Source of the DNA: an uncultured Bacteroidales bacterium
Lineage (GTDB): Bacteria > Bacteroidota > Bacteroidia > Bacteroidales > UBA932
DNA length: 56,218 nt
Direction: 5' to 3'
NCBI GenBank assembly: GCA_900319405.1
Contig: ONOH01000013.1
Location: forward strand, 1 to 56,218
Positions 48,398 through 56,218 of the stretch are shown here, in pieces. The notes under the pieces are model-generated. The model saw nothing but the letters and a program-made list of their open reading frames with translations. It was not told where the DNA came from and ran no database searches. Position 1 is the stretch's first letter. The number at the start of each line of letters is the position of its first letter. Made by a program: the position numbers and the translations under genes.

Positions 48398-50136
48398 TAT
48401 TTGGCGAGAGGATAAAGGGTTACATCGGCCTTGACATTGCCGTACATTTTGAGAATGTTGTAAGGGGAGGACGGGAACACCAGGTTGGTCATGGCGAAGT
48501 CCTCGCCGAAGGCCTCGACGCTGGCGCTGTCCACCAGAAGTCGCAGCTCCATCCGGCCGCCCACCTGGGTGGGGGCAGTAGTCACGGCCGCGAAGGATTT
48601 GGAGAACTTGACGTTCCCGCTTCCGCGACGGTCCATCGAGAAGGCCTGGGAATCCGATTCGTAGGAGAAGACCACCTGTTCTCCGGACTCGTTGGAAAGG
48701 ACGAAGGTGAGGTCTTCTTTCCGGGACAGCTGGAAGCTGAGGACCAGTTCATAGGCCTTCTGCGGCGTGTCGAACAGCTCCTTCGGGGCGGTGGAAAGCT
48801 GGAAGCAGACCGGGGTTCCGCGGAGCGCTTTCACTTCCGGGGAAGGCGTGCTTTTGAGAATCACTTCCTTTCCTTTGCGGACCAGGCTGAGGTCCCGCGG
48901 AATGGAGTTGGCGCTGCGGAACTGCCGGGTGGGCACCGAATTGGCATATTGCCAGTTGCTCATCCAGGCGATGGCCACGGTGCGCGCGTCGGGGGCGTTG
49001 CTCCAGGTGACGGCAGCGTAATGGTCCTTTCCGTAGTCCATCCAGCGGGTGACGGTGGGAAGATCGTCGCATTTGAACGTCTTTCCGTCATAACTTCCCA
49101 CGAAATACTGCGTGGCGCTGCCGCCGTAGGGACCGCCGGGGTTGATGTTCAGCAGAAGCACCCACTTGTCCTTTCCCTCGAAGGGAAGCCGGATCAGGTC
49201 CGGGCACTCCCACACACCGTTGTGGTTGCCGTAGGACAGGCCGAAGCTGCTGTCATACGTCCAGTCCTTCAGGTTGTCGGAGCTGTAGAACTGCACCTCC
49301 TGGCCGGCAGCCAGCACCACTTTCCACTGGCGGGTCTGCTCGTCCCAGAACATTTTGGGATCCCGGAAATCGGGGGTGTCCTCGGCCATGATGACCGGAT
49401 TGCCGGGGTATTTGGTGAAAGTGCGGCCGTTGTCGGTGCTGTAGGCGAGGCTCTGGGTCTGGTTGTCCCCGTCGGAAGTATACATCGCAACGATGGCACC
49501 CCGGCCGAAACCGGCGGTATTGTTTTCATCCACGACGGCGCTGCCGCTGAAGATGGCGCCCAGATCGTCCGGGGCCAGGGCAACGTCCAGGTGTTCCCAG
49601 TTCACGAGGTCCTTGGAAACGGCGTGTCCCCAGTGCATATTGCCCCAGAAACTGCCGTAGGGATTATACTGATAGAACAAATGCCATTCTCCGTCCTTGT
49701 ACACCATTCCGTTGGGGTCGTTCATCCAGCCCCACTGGGGGGAGAAATGATAGGTGGGACGGTAAAGCTTTTCCCTGTTGGCAGGGTCCAGGACGGGCAT
49801 AGTGACCATTTCACTCCAGCAGACATCGTCGGAAGGGTCCCGGCGGACGCCGCGTCCCTGGGTCATCTTGATATCCAGCAGGATGCTGCTACCGGCCCAT
49901 TTCCCCAAATCCAGCGGGACCAGGTAATCCGTCTTGTCTATGGCCAGGGAAACGTTGGCCTTCAGGACGGCCTGCCCGTTGGAGAGCACTTTCACGGTGG
50001 CTTCCTGGGCCGTTTCCTGAACGGGAAGCATTACGTAGCGGTCTTTGCAGTTCACCTGGATCATCGTGTGCGTTTCACTCAGGTGGGTAACAGTAAGGCT
50101 CTGAGCCCCGGCAAGGACCGGGAGCATCAGAGCCAA
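48397..50136 (-). CDS. GH32 exo-fructanase with no regular start codon
   Basis: GH32 motifs are complete: WMNDPNG (nucleophile Asp), FRDPKMF and ECPDLIR (acid/base Glu), then the C-terminal sandwich with SSIEVF-like SASVEAFGEDF. It hydrolyses beta-2,6 or beta-2,1 fructans to fructose. The start is a problem. A good signal peptide (KSRFLAILALMLPVLAGAQ) begins immediately after the TAA of the preceding GH32, in the same frame, but contains no ATG or GTG before the TTG at 50136, which would leave a shortened signal. ATG 50127 would leave even less. The coordinates use TTG. The start may have been lost by a small deletion, or an error may be present. Confidence 0.85.
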   Translation of the reverse strand: MALMLPVLAGAQSLTVTHLSETHTMIQVNCKDRYVMLPVQETAQEATVKVLSNGQAVLKANVSLAIDKTDYLVPLDLGKWAGSSILLDIKMTQGRGVRRDPSDDVCWSEMVTMPVLDPANREKLYRPTYHFSPQWGWMNDPNGMVYKDGEWHLFYQYNPYGSFWGNMHWGHAVSKDLVNWEHLDVALAPDDLGAIFSGSAVVDENNTAGFGRGAIVAMYTSDGDNQTQSLAYSTDNGRTFTKYPGNPVIMAEDTPDFRDPKMFWDEQTRQWKVVLAAGQEVQFYSSDNLKDWTYDSSFGLSYGNHNGVWECPDLIRLPFEGKDKWVLLLNINPGGPYGGSATQYFVGSYDGKTFKCDDLPTVTRWMDYGKDHYAAVTWSNAPDARTVAIAWMSNWQYANSVPTRQFRSANSIPRDLSLVRKGKEVILKSTPSPEVKALRGTPVCFQLSTAPKELFDTPQKAYELVLSFQLSRKEDLTFVLSNESGEQVVFSYESDSQAFSMDRRGSGNVKFSKSFAAVTTAPTQVGGRMELRLLVDSASVEAFGEDFAMTNLVFPSSPYNILKMYGNVKADVTLYPLAK

Positions 50137-50157
50137 TATAGCTAAAAAACGAGACTT

Positions 50158-51750
50158 TTAATACAGGGTTACAGCCAGATCGGAAACGGTGATGCTTCCT
50201 CCGTAATTGTTGATGCTCCAGCAGTTTTTCTGTATTCCATAGATACGCTGCGTGTAAGCACATACGTCGTTGATGTACATCACCACCACGGAGTTGTCCG
50301 TGTAAATATCAATTTTGTACTCGTTGTTGGCGGGTCGGGCGAAATTATAGCCGTCTACTCCTTCAATGAAGTGCTTGCCTTCTTCGCCTTCCTCTTCGAA
50401 GTTCACTTTCCGGCCGTCTTCCCATTCGGGATTCACCACCATCGTGTAGTATTTCTTGGAATCCGTTCCGCGCACCAGGGAGATGCCGAATTTGTCCCAA
50501 TTGTTGGAGGTGGTTACTTTGAAGGAAAGGTGGTTGTGGGCATCCAGGCGGTTGTAGAGGATGTAAGCATCGTCTCCTTTCAGGCTTCCGTTGACCCCGT
50601 TCAGGGTGGCTCCGTTGGAAGCCATCACCTTCACGGTCTTGCTCTTGTTGTATTTTGCAGCCATGGCCGGCACTTCACCCAGGGTGAGGGTACCGTCGGC
50701 CTTCTGGAGAATCTTGTGACAGACCAGAGCTCCGGACCAGTTGGGCTCGCTGGCGGCACCCACGTTGACGTTGCGGTCAAAGATGGTGGCGCCGGTGCGG
50801 GTGGGGCACCAACCCCAGATGTAACGCTCAGTTCCGTTGGAAGCGGTTTTACCGGCATAGAAAGCGCGGCTGTCCAGCACACCATCGTGCATGTCTTGCG
50901 GCCAGTGGGCGCCCGGATTGCCGAAGCAGTCTTTCAGCCCCTGCCAGGAATCGGCCATCATGTATTTGACCTTGCGGCTCCAGGGAGCGCGGTAGCCTTC
51001 CGAATAGATGAAGTACCACCAGTCGCCCATCTTGAACACGTCCGGGCATTCGCACATACGGTCCCAGACCATATTGAAGGAACCCACGTGAGACCAGGTT
51101 TTGAGGTCGTCGGACACGAAGTCGGCGAACTTGAGGTTGCTGGAAATCACCATGTGCCATTTGCCGTCATCGGCCTTGAACACCTGGGGGTCGCGGAAGT
51201 CTTCCTTGGAATAGCCGAAATCATCGCCCTTCATGGCCCAAAGGAGGTCTTTGGTCCAGGTGGTGAAATCCGGGGATGTGGCCCGCAGGATAACCTCACG
51301 GTTGGTGCAGTTGCCGTTGTGGCCGGTGTAATAGATGTAGTACAGAGCGTCAGCCTCGTTGTAAACGCAGCAGCCGGTGCCGATGGCTGCGTCCTGCTCC
51401 AGGATGGAGGCTCCCACGGGGATGACTTCTCCGAGGGAGACATAGGAAGCGCCGTCCTGGGTGCTTACGCCCCAGATGGGATGGAAGTTATAGGTGGCAT
51501 TGTTGTCGTACTCCTGCAGGTACAGTACCTTGAATTCGCCGGCCTTGCCGTCGTAGAAAGGCATGGGGTCACCCACTCGGCCGATCGCCGGGGTATAGTA
51601 GGTGCTGAAGCCTTTTTCATCGGCCGATGCGAAGTAATTGGCGGTCTCGTCCCAGGGTTTGGGCGCATCACCATAGTTTTCCTTGGTGCAGGCCAGGGTG
51701 GCCGCCAGGGCCACGCCGGCTAAAGTGATGTATTGGAAAAATGTTTTCAT
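50158..51750 (-). CDS. GH32-family lipoprotein, candidate surface endo-fructanase
   Basis: The protein has 530 residues. Signal ITLAGVALAATLAC makes it a lipoprotein. The five-bladed propeller motifs are altered but present: VGDPMPFYDGK takes the place of WMNDPNG (Asp kept), then KEDFRDPQVF (RDP) and MCECPDVF (EC). The C-terminal sandwich contains SFKVTTSNNWDKFGISLVRG. In the B. thetaiotaomicron levan locus the surface lipoprotein GH32 (BT1760) is an endo-levanase that makes oligosaccharides for SusC/D import; position and lipidation suggest the same here. Whether it acts on levan or inulin cannot be told. It lies 5 nt after the binding-protein gene. Confidence 0.87.
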   Translation of the reverse strand: MKTFFQYITLAGVALAATLACTKENYGDAPKPWDETANYFASADEKGFSTYYTPAIGRVGDPMPFYDGKAGEFKVLYLQEYDNNATYNFHPIWGVSTQDGASYVSLGEVIPVGASILEQDAAIGTGCCVYNEADALYYIYYTGHNGNCTNREVILRATSPDFTTWTKDLLWAMKGDDFGYSKEDFRDPQVFKADDGKWHMVISSNLKFADFVSDDLKTWSHVGSFNMVWDRMCECPDVFKMGDWWYFIYSEGYRAPWSRKVKYMMADSWQGLKDCFGNPGAHWPQDMHDGVLDSRAFYAGKTASNGTERYIWGWCPTRTGATIFDRNVNVGAASEPNWSGALVCHKILQKADGTLTLGEVPAMAAKYNKSKTVKVMASNGATLNGVNGSLKGDDAYILYNRLDAHNHLSFKVTTSNNWDKFGISLVRGTDSKKYYTMVVNPEWEDGRKVNFEEEGEEGKHFIEGVDGYNFARPANNEYKIDIYTDNSVVVMYINDVCAYTQRIYGIQKNCWSINNYGGSITVSDLAVTLY

Positions 51751-51755
51751 AACTT

Positions 51756-53097
51756 CTACTTGGTCAGATAGTTAATAGCGTTCTTCGTCATCGTGGCGAT
51801 GTTCTTGTGGAAGTGCTCCTCATATTCGGGTTCGAACATGTAGGAATACCAGTCATAGCAGCCGGAGCCGATGCAGATGATGCCGCCCTTGCCGTCCTTG
51901 GCCGGATACTCCCAGGCCACGATGGCGCCGTCACCGCCTACGCCCAGAATCTTGCCACCCGTACGGGCTTCCCAGGCTGCGTGGTCTTTGTAGTCGCCCC
52001 AGTCGTCACCGGTACCTCCATCGGTACGGATATGATATTGGGCCGTGGAGTTGGTGATATAGTAACCGTTGTCCGTGCAGTAGACCTTGTTGGGGTCGTC
52101 GCCAGCAATCAGACCGCTGAACAGCGGGTGCTCGTTCTGGCCGCCGAAGATGTTGAAGTCCCAAGGACCCCAGCAGCGTTCTGCGGAAGGAAGGCAGGTT
52201 GGTGGCGTAGCGGGTAAGCAGGAACGCACCGCCGTTCTCATAGTAGGCGCGGAGCTGGTTCTTGGCCTCCAGGGCATAAGGAGCCTTGGCCACAAAGTTG
52301 TCGTGACCGTCAACCCCGCCGTCCATGTGGTAGTGCCACCAGATAATCTGGCATTCATCGAGCTCCACGGTGCCGGCCTGGAAGTCGGCAAAGCTGGTGT
52401 ACAGGGCGCCGGGCACGTTGGACAGCATCCACTGGCAGGCTGCGCCGGCCTCGGGATCCAGGTCGTTCATGTTGGCGGGCTCGCCGATAAACAGGGCGTT
52501 GGGCTTGTCGATGGCCGTCACGTTCACCGTATAGACGCTCTTGGCGGAGTTGTTGGTTACGGTATACTGTACGGGCTCGGTGAAGTCCTGAGGTACGCCG
52601 GAAAGCGGGGAAATGGTGGCGTTCTGGCTGATGACGATGGTGGGTACCAGGGCATTGATGCCTTCCGATTTGGGAACGAAGGCCGATATGGTCTTGGCTT
52701 CCTGGTCGATGGTGCCGGTGTAGATGTCGTTCAGCACAAAGTGCAGGATGCGGGCCTCGTCATGAAGGACGCTCAGCGTCCAGTCGATGAAGGCGTCTCC
52801 GTTGCTCACGTGGATGCCTTTTGCGGCGTCCATGTTCAGTTTCTGGCCCTTAACAACATTGCAGGTGGCGCCGTTGGACAGGGTCAGTTCCGTGATTTCC
52901 ATCGAGGAAGTGGCATAGACTTCCGGAAGACGGACCACGATGCTGCGGGCGGCCAGGTCGATGGTTCCCTCGAAATTGTCCAGGGAGATAGTCTGGATGA
53001 GACAGTCACCACCCAGTTTGAGGTCGCTTGCTGTTTTCTTGGTGCAGCCTGCCATGCAAAGCAATGCGGCTGCGATATAGAATAATTTGTGTCTCAT
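51756..53097 (-). pseudogene. Frameshifted DUF4960-type surface glycan-binding lipoprotein
   Basis: The 5' part (53097 down to about 52190) encodes signal FYIAAALLCMAGC and two repeat domains of the DUF5018 kind (YTVTNNSAKSVYTVNVTAID). It then reads ARYATNLPS and moves into nonsense ending at 52006. The continuation PSAERCWGPWDFNIFGG, typical of the DUF4960 end, is in another frame down to 51756. The break falls at GGAAGGAAGG (52185-52194), a tandem 4-bp repeat; one TTCC unit fewer on the coding strand restores the frame. In fructan loci this slot (after SusD) is the surface glycan-binding protein. If the shift is real, glycan capture would be weakened; an assembly error is also possible. Confidence 0.75.
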
Positions 53098-53115
53098 GGT
53101 ATGCGTCGTTGATTA

Positions 53116-54843
53116 TCACCAATTGCCGATATTCTGAGTATAGTGGCCGTTGGAAGCGGCGATTTGAGAGGCGGGGATGGGCAGATACTCGTCCTTTTCG
53201 GCCGTGAACTTGGCATCCCTATAGATGGTGCAGTTGTCTGCTTCTTCGGCATAATACTTATTGAGCACGGTGGCGGCGTCGCCCCAGCGCACCAGATCGA
53301 AGAAACGCTCGCACTCCATACCCATCTCCAGACGGCGTTCCATCTTCACAATCTTGATGACGTCTTCCTTGCCATAGCTTCCCTTGTACTCGGTAGCGTA
53401 AATCTTGACGCCGTAGCGGGAAGGATAATCGGAGAACATCTGGGTAGAGGAAGCGGCACGCCTGCGAATCTGGTTCACCAGATCGATGGCCTTTTCGCTT
53501 TCGCCCAGCTGGGCATACGCTTCGGCACGCTCCAGGAGCACATCGGCATAGCGGAAGACGATGCGGTTCATGGAAGAGGCCCAGTAGGAACCCTTGATGA
53601 GGTATTCACCCACGAGGGCGGGATCCACGTTCTGCTTGAGGCTGATGTAGTAGCCGTACAGGCCGTTGCCGCGGCTCCACTGTTTGGTCTCGTCCTGGAT
53701 GAAGTTCTTGTTGAACATGTAAGGAAGGCCGGGCATGCCCACGGTGAGGAACAGACGGGGGTCTGCATTGTCACCGAAGCTGTAGTCCTTCTCATTGAAG
53801 CCGTCCAGGAAAGGAAGGCCGTCGGCTCCGGTGCGGAAAGCGTTCACCAGATTCTGGCTGGGCTTGTAGAAGTCGCAGGCTCCGTCGGTAACGTTGTCGA
53901 TGCTGGGGCCGATAAGGCCGTAGCTCCAGTTCAGGTTGCCGTAGGTGGAACCGTCGTTGCGGGAGTACTGGATAGCCCAGATGCTCTCCTTGCCGTTCTC
54001 GTACATCTCTTCCGGGCGGAAGTTGTTGTGGATGTCTTCTTCCAGGTCGTAGTTGGCGTAGTACTTGGTGGGGTCGCTGTACTCGATGACCTTCTGGAGG
54101 TCTTCGGTATTGATGGCAGTCACCTTGTTGGACTTGGGATCGTCCTGGCGGTAGGCCTTGTACAGATAAAGCTTGGCCAGGAAAGCGGCGGCCGCGGCCT
54201 TGGTGGGACGGCCTTTATCGGCCTGCACTTCAGGCAGTACGTCAAAGGCCTCCTTCACGTCGTCTATGATGAGCTGCCAGCCTTCATCGTTGGAATAGGC
54301 CGTGTTGGACAGTTCGTTGTATTCCTCATAGGTGAGGTTGGGGTTGACGACGAAGGGAATGTTCTTGTACAGGCGCTTGAGGAGGAAATGACCATAGCCG
54401 CGCAGGAATTTCATCTCTGCCAGGCGCTGTTCCTTCATGGCGAAGCTGTCGTCGCACTCGTTCAGCAGGGCGATGGCGCTGTTTACGCGGGACAGGCTGT
54501 TGTATAAGCGGACCCACATGTCATTGATGTTCCAGTTGGTGGTAAGGACACCCTGCTGGATTTCGAGCTGGTGGAATACGTCACCGTCGCTGGTGCCGTT
54601 GCCGCCCTTGTAAGCGTCATCGGAGCGCACGTCGAAATTCCACATGGAGAAGGAGGAGTTGATATCCTCGGCCGAAGTGAAGATGGCGTAGGCGGCCACC
54701 ACCATGCCCTCTGCATTGGCGGGGTCTTTCACCTGCTCGTCGCTCAGCGTGGCCTGGGGGACCTGTTCGGACAGGAGCTTGTTGCAGGAAAGGACGACGC
54801 AGCAGGCCAGGCCCATATATAGGATGGAAATTAACTTTCTCAT
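53116..54843 (-). CDS. susD: SusD/RagB-family surface glycan-binding lipoprotein
   Basis: The protein has 575 residues from the ATG at 54843, chosen because it begins the lipoprotein signal ISILYMGLACCVVLSC; the in-frame ATG at 54870 is too far upstream of the signal. SusD fold features: the N-terminal SQVPQATLSDEQ-like opening, TPR helices with LRGYGHFLLKRLYKNIPFV, and the C-terminal RRLEMGMECERFFDLVRWGDA and YLPIPASQI segments, all standard. It forms the lid over the SusC barrel and captures fructo-oligosaccharides. It lies 13 nt after susC. Confidence 0.96.
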   Translation of the reverse strand: MRKLISILYMGLACCVVLSCNKLLSEQVPQATLSDEQVKDPANAEGMVVAAYAIFTSAEDINSSFSMWNFDVRSDDAYKGGNGTSDGDVFHQLEIQQGVLTTNWNINDMWVRLYNSLSRVNSAIALLNECDDSFAMKEQRLAEMKFLRGYGHFLLKRLYKNIPFVVNPNLTYEEYNELSNTAYSNDEGWQLIIDDVKEAFDVLPEVQADKGRPTKAAAAAFLAKLYLYKAYRQDDPKSNKVTAINTEDLQKVIEYSDPTKYYANYDLEEDIHNNFRPEEMYENGKESIWAIQYSRNDGSTYGNLNWSYGLIGPSIDNVTDGACDFYKPSQNLVNAFRTGADGLPFLDGFNEKDYSFGDNADPRLFLTVGMPGLPYMFNKNFIQDETKQWSRGNGLYGYYISLKQNVDPALVGEYLIKGSYWASSMNRIVFRYADVLLERAEAYAQLGESEKAIDLVNQIRRRAASSTQMFSDYPSRYGVKIYATEYKGSYGKEDVIKIVKMERRLEMGMECERFFDLVRWGDAATVLNKYYAEEADNCTIYRDAKFTAEKDEYLPIPASQIAASNGHYTQNIGNW

Positions 54844-54856
54844 AATCGGTATAGCA

Positions 54857-56218
54857 TTAGAAGGAAACATTGATACCCAGCGTCACGTTCGTCGGGATAG
54901 GATAGCCGAAGTTCGGGTTCTCCGGATCCACGCCGGTGAATTTGCTGCTGCGGATGGTGAACAGGTTCTGGGCCGATACATAAGTTCTCAGGCGGCTCAT
55001 GTGAAGCGTTTCACAGACACGCTTGGAGAAGTTGTAACCCAGTTGGATGGTGCGCAGTTTGGCAAACGAACCATCTTCCACGAAATAGGAGGAAACGCGT
55101 TTTTCGTTATTGTTGTCCATGGTGCTCACGGCTGGGATGTTGGAGGCCATGTTGTTGGGGCTCCAGGCATCCAGGATGCGACGGCCCTTGTTCAGGTTGG
55201 AGATGTTGAGGCCGCTCCAGATGTCGGTTTGTTTCTTGAAGTCGCTGATGACGTCCACACCCTGGACTCCCTGGAAGAACATGGTGAGGTCCACATTCTT
55301 GTACTGCAGGTAGATATTCAGACCCCAAGTGAAATCCGGAACGGGAGAGTAAATCCATTTCTGGTCTTTCTCGTTGATGATGCCGTCATTGTTGAGGTCC
55401 TTCCAGCGGATGCGGCCCAGGCCGGCACCGTTCTGGGTGGCATGGTTGTCAATTTCTTCCTGGCTCTTGAAAATGCCGTCATAGACATAGCCAACCTGGG
55501 CGTCCATCGGATGGCCCACGACGCTTTCTACGCCGTTTCCGCCGAAGGTGCCTGCTGCGGCGATGGTATCAGGAAGTTTGGTCACCTTGTTATTATAGGT
55601 GCTGATATTGCCGGCCAGGTCGTACTGGAAGTCTCCCACTTCTCCGCGATAACCCACGTTGAATTCCAGACCCTTGTTGTCCATGGCGCCGGCGTTGATC
55701 CACTGGGAAGAGCCTTCACCCATCACACCGATACCGGGCATGTACACCAGAATGTCGGTGGTCTTCTTGTAGTAGGCTTCGAAGGAACCGTAGAGGGCGC
55801 TCTTGAACATGGCGAAGTCCAAACCGACGTTGGTCTGGGTAGTGGTCTCCCACTTCAGGTTGTCATTGCCAAGCTGGTTGCGCTTGAAACCGCTGGGCAG
55901 CGTCTTGCCTCCGTTGGTGCCTTCGATGTCATAACTGGTACCATAGCTCTGGCCGCCGAAACCGGCCTCGCCGTAGTTACTCTCGTACAGCGTATAGCGG
56001 GCTACGTTGGCGATTTCCTGGTTACCGGTCTGACCCCAGCTGGCGCGGATTTTTAGGTTCTCCAGCCAGGTGGCATCCTCCATGAAGGGTTCCTTGTCAA
56101 TTCTCCAACCCAGGGAGACGGAAGGGAACAGACCGAAGCGGTTGTTGCGGCCGAAGCGGCTGGAACCGTCGTAACGGACGGTGACGCTGGCCAGATAGCG
56201 GTCTGCGAAGTTGTAGTT
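54857..56218 (-). CDS. susC: SusC/RagA-type TonB-dependent transporter, C-terminal part (cut by window end)
   Basis: The last 453 codons of the gene are present; it continues beyond 56218. Barrel strands with the typical SusC text are seen: RYLASVTVRYDGSSRFGRNNRFGLFPSVSLGW, LENLKIRASWGQTGNQEI, FGLDFAMFKSALYGSFEAYYKKTTD-like strands, and the end TYVSAQNLFTIRSSKFTGVDPENPNFGYPIPTNVTLGINVSF with a terminal Phe. It imports fructan oligosaccharides across the outer membrane with SusD. It is the first gene of the locus visible; the operon promoter lies outside the window. Confidence 0.95.
   Translation of the reverse strand, partial: NYNFADRYLASVTVRYDGSSRFGRNNRFGLFPSVSLGWRIDKEPFMEDATWLENLKIRASWGQTGNQEIANVARYTLYESNYGEAGFGGQSYGTSYDIEGTNGGKTLPSGFKRNQLGNDNLKWETTTQTNVGLDFAMFKSALYGSFEAYYKKTTDILVYMPGIGVMGEGSSQWINAGAMDNKGLEFNVGYRGEVGDFQYDLAGNISTYNNKVTKLPDTIAAAGTFGGNGVESVVGHPMDAQVGYVYDGIFKSQEEIDNHATQNGAGLGRIRWKDLNNDGIINEKDQKWIYSPVPDFTWGLNIYLQYKNVDLTMFFQGVQGVDVISDFKKQTDIWSGLNISNLNKGRRILDAWSPNNMASNIPAVSTMDNNNEKRVSSYFVEDGSFAKLRTIQLGYNFSKRVCETLHMSRLRTYVSAQNLFTIRSSKFTGVDPENPNFGYPIPTNVTLGINVSF

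Noticed and set aside
52185-52194. The GGAA tandem repeat as a phase-variation tract
   Set aside because: There are only two and a half units, too few for frequent slippage; a one-off duplication or assembly error is likelier.

Overview
The window looks like chromosomal DNA from a Bacteroidales bacterium of fairly high GC. The evidence is a SusC/SusD pair with a hybrid two-component regulator, many exported glycoside hydrolases (GH2, GH32, GH63-like, GH78, GH92), lipoprotein signals throughout, promoters of the Bacteroidetes type (TTTG, 19-20 nt, TAnnTTTG), and very few Shine-Dalgarno sequences apart from a striking one at rpsU. I cannot name the genus from sequence alone; a gut or rumen lineage such as Cryptobacteroides or a Rikenellaceae relative is only a guess.

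Layout. (1) 1-12082, + strand: the end of a CE15-like esterase, a DUF2490 protein, an exported metallo-beta-lactamase-fold protein, then a tightly packed operon GH78, GH2, GH78-like, GH78, suggesting breakdown of a rhamnose- and galactose-containing plant glycan. (2) 12087-16586, +: two Gfo/Idh/MocA oxidoreductases, a DUF1080 protein and a sugar isomerase-like protein, resembling the 3-keto-glycoside route. (3) 16701-23888, -: an operon GH92, a GDPD/alkaline phosphatase fusion, a GH63-like hydrolase and a ROK kinase, which could process phosphorylated mannose-rich glycans. (4) 24057-29842, +: a membrane protein of unknown function, an acyl-CoA synthetase, a dCMP deaminase and an S41 protease. 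(5) 29953-32485, -: dnaX and lptB.

(6) 32531-37323 is the accessory island: REP-like palindromes, a decayed REP-associated transposase, and a 2.7 kb IS4-type mobile unit carrying a fimbrillin-like lipoprotein as cargo, flanked by a 9-bp target duplication. It sits between the apparent native promoter and the coding sequence of a DUF362 lipoprotein. (7) 37388-41651: rpsU, and divergent from it a membrane EF-hand protein, an ATPase with a degenerate P-loop and a zinc-less sirtuin. (8) 41753-43621, -: rplU, rpmA, serS. (9) 43764-56218, -: a fructan utilisation locus laid out like the levan locus of Bacteroides thetaiotaomicron: SusC (cut by the window end), SusD, a frameshifted surface binding protein, two GH32 enzymes, a sugar permease, fructokinase and the hybrid two-component sensor.

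The main points for a second look are the cargo-bearing IS unit with its split promoter, the REP/RAYT pair, the GDPD/alkaline phosphatase fusion, the EF-hand/ATPase/sirtuin operon, and the two lesions in the fructan locus (a frameshift in the binding protein and a missing start codon in a GH32). I see no rRNA, tRNA or CRISPR array.
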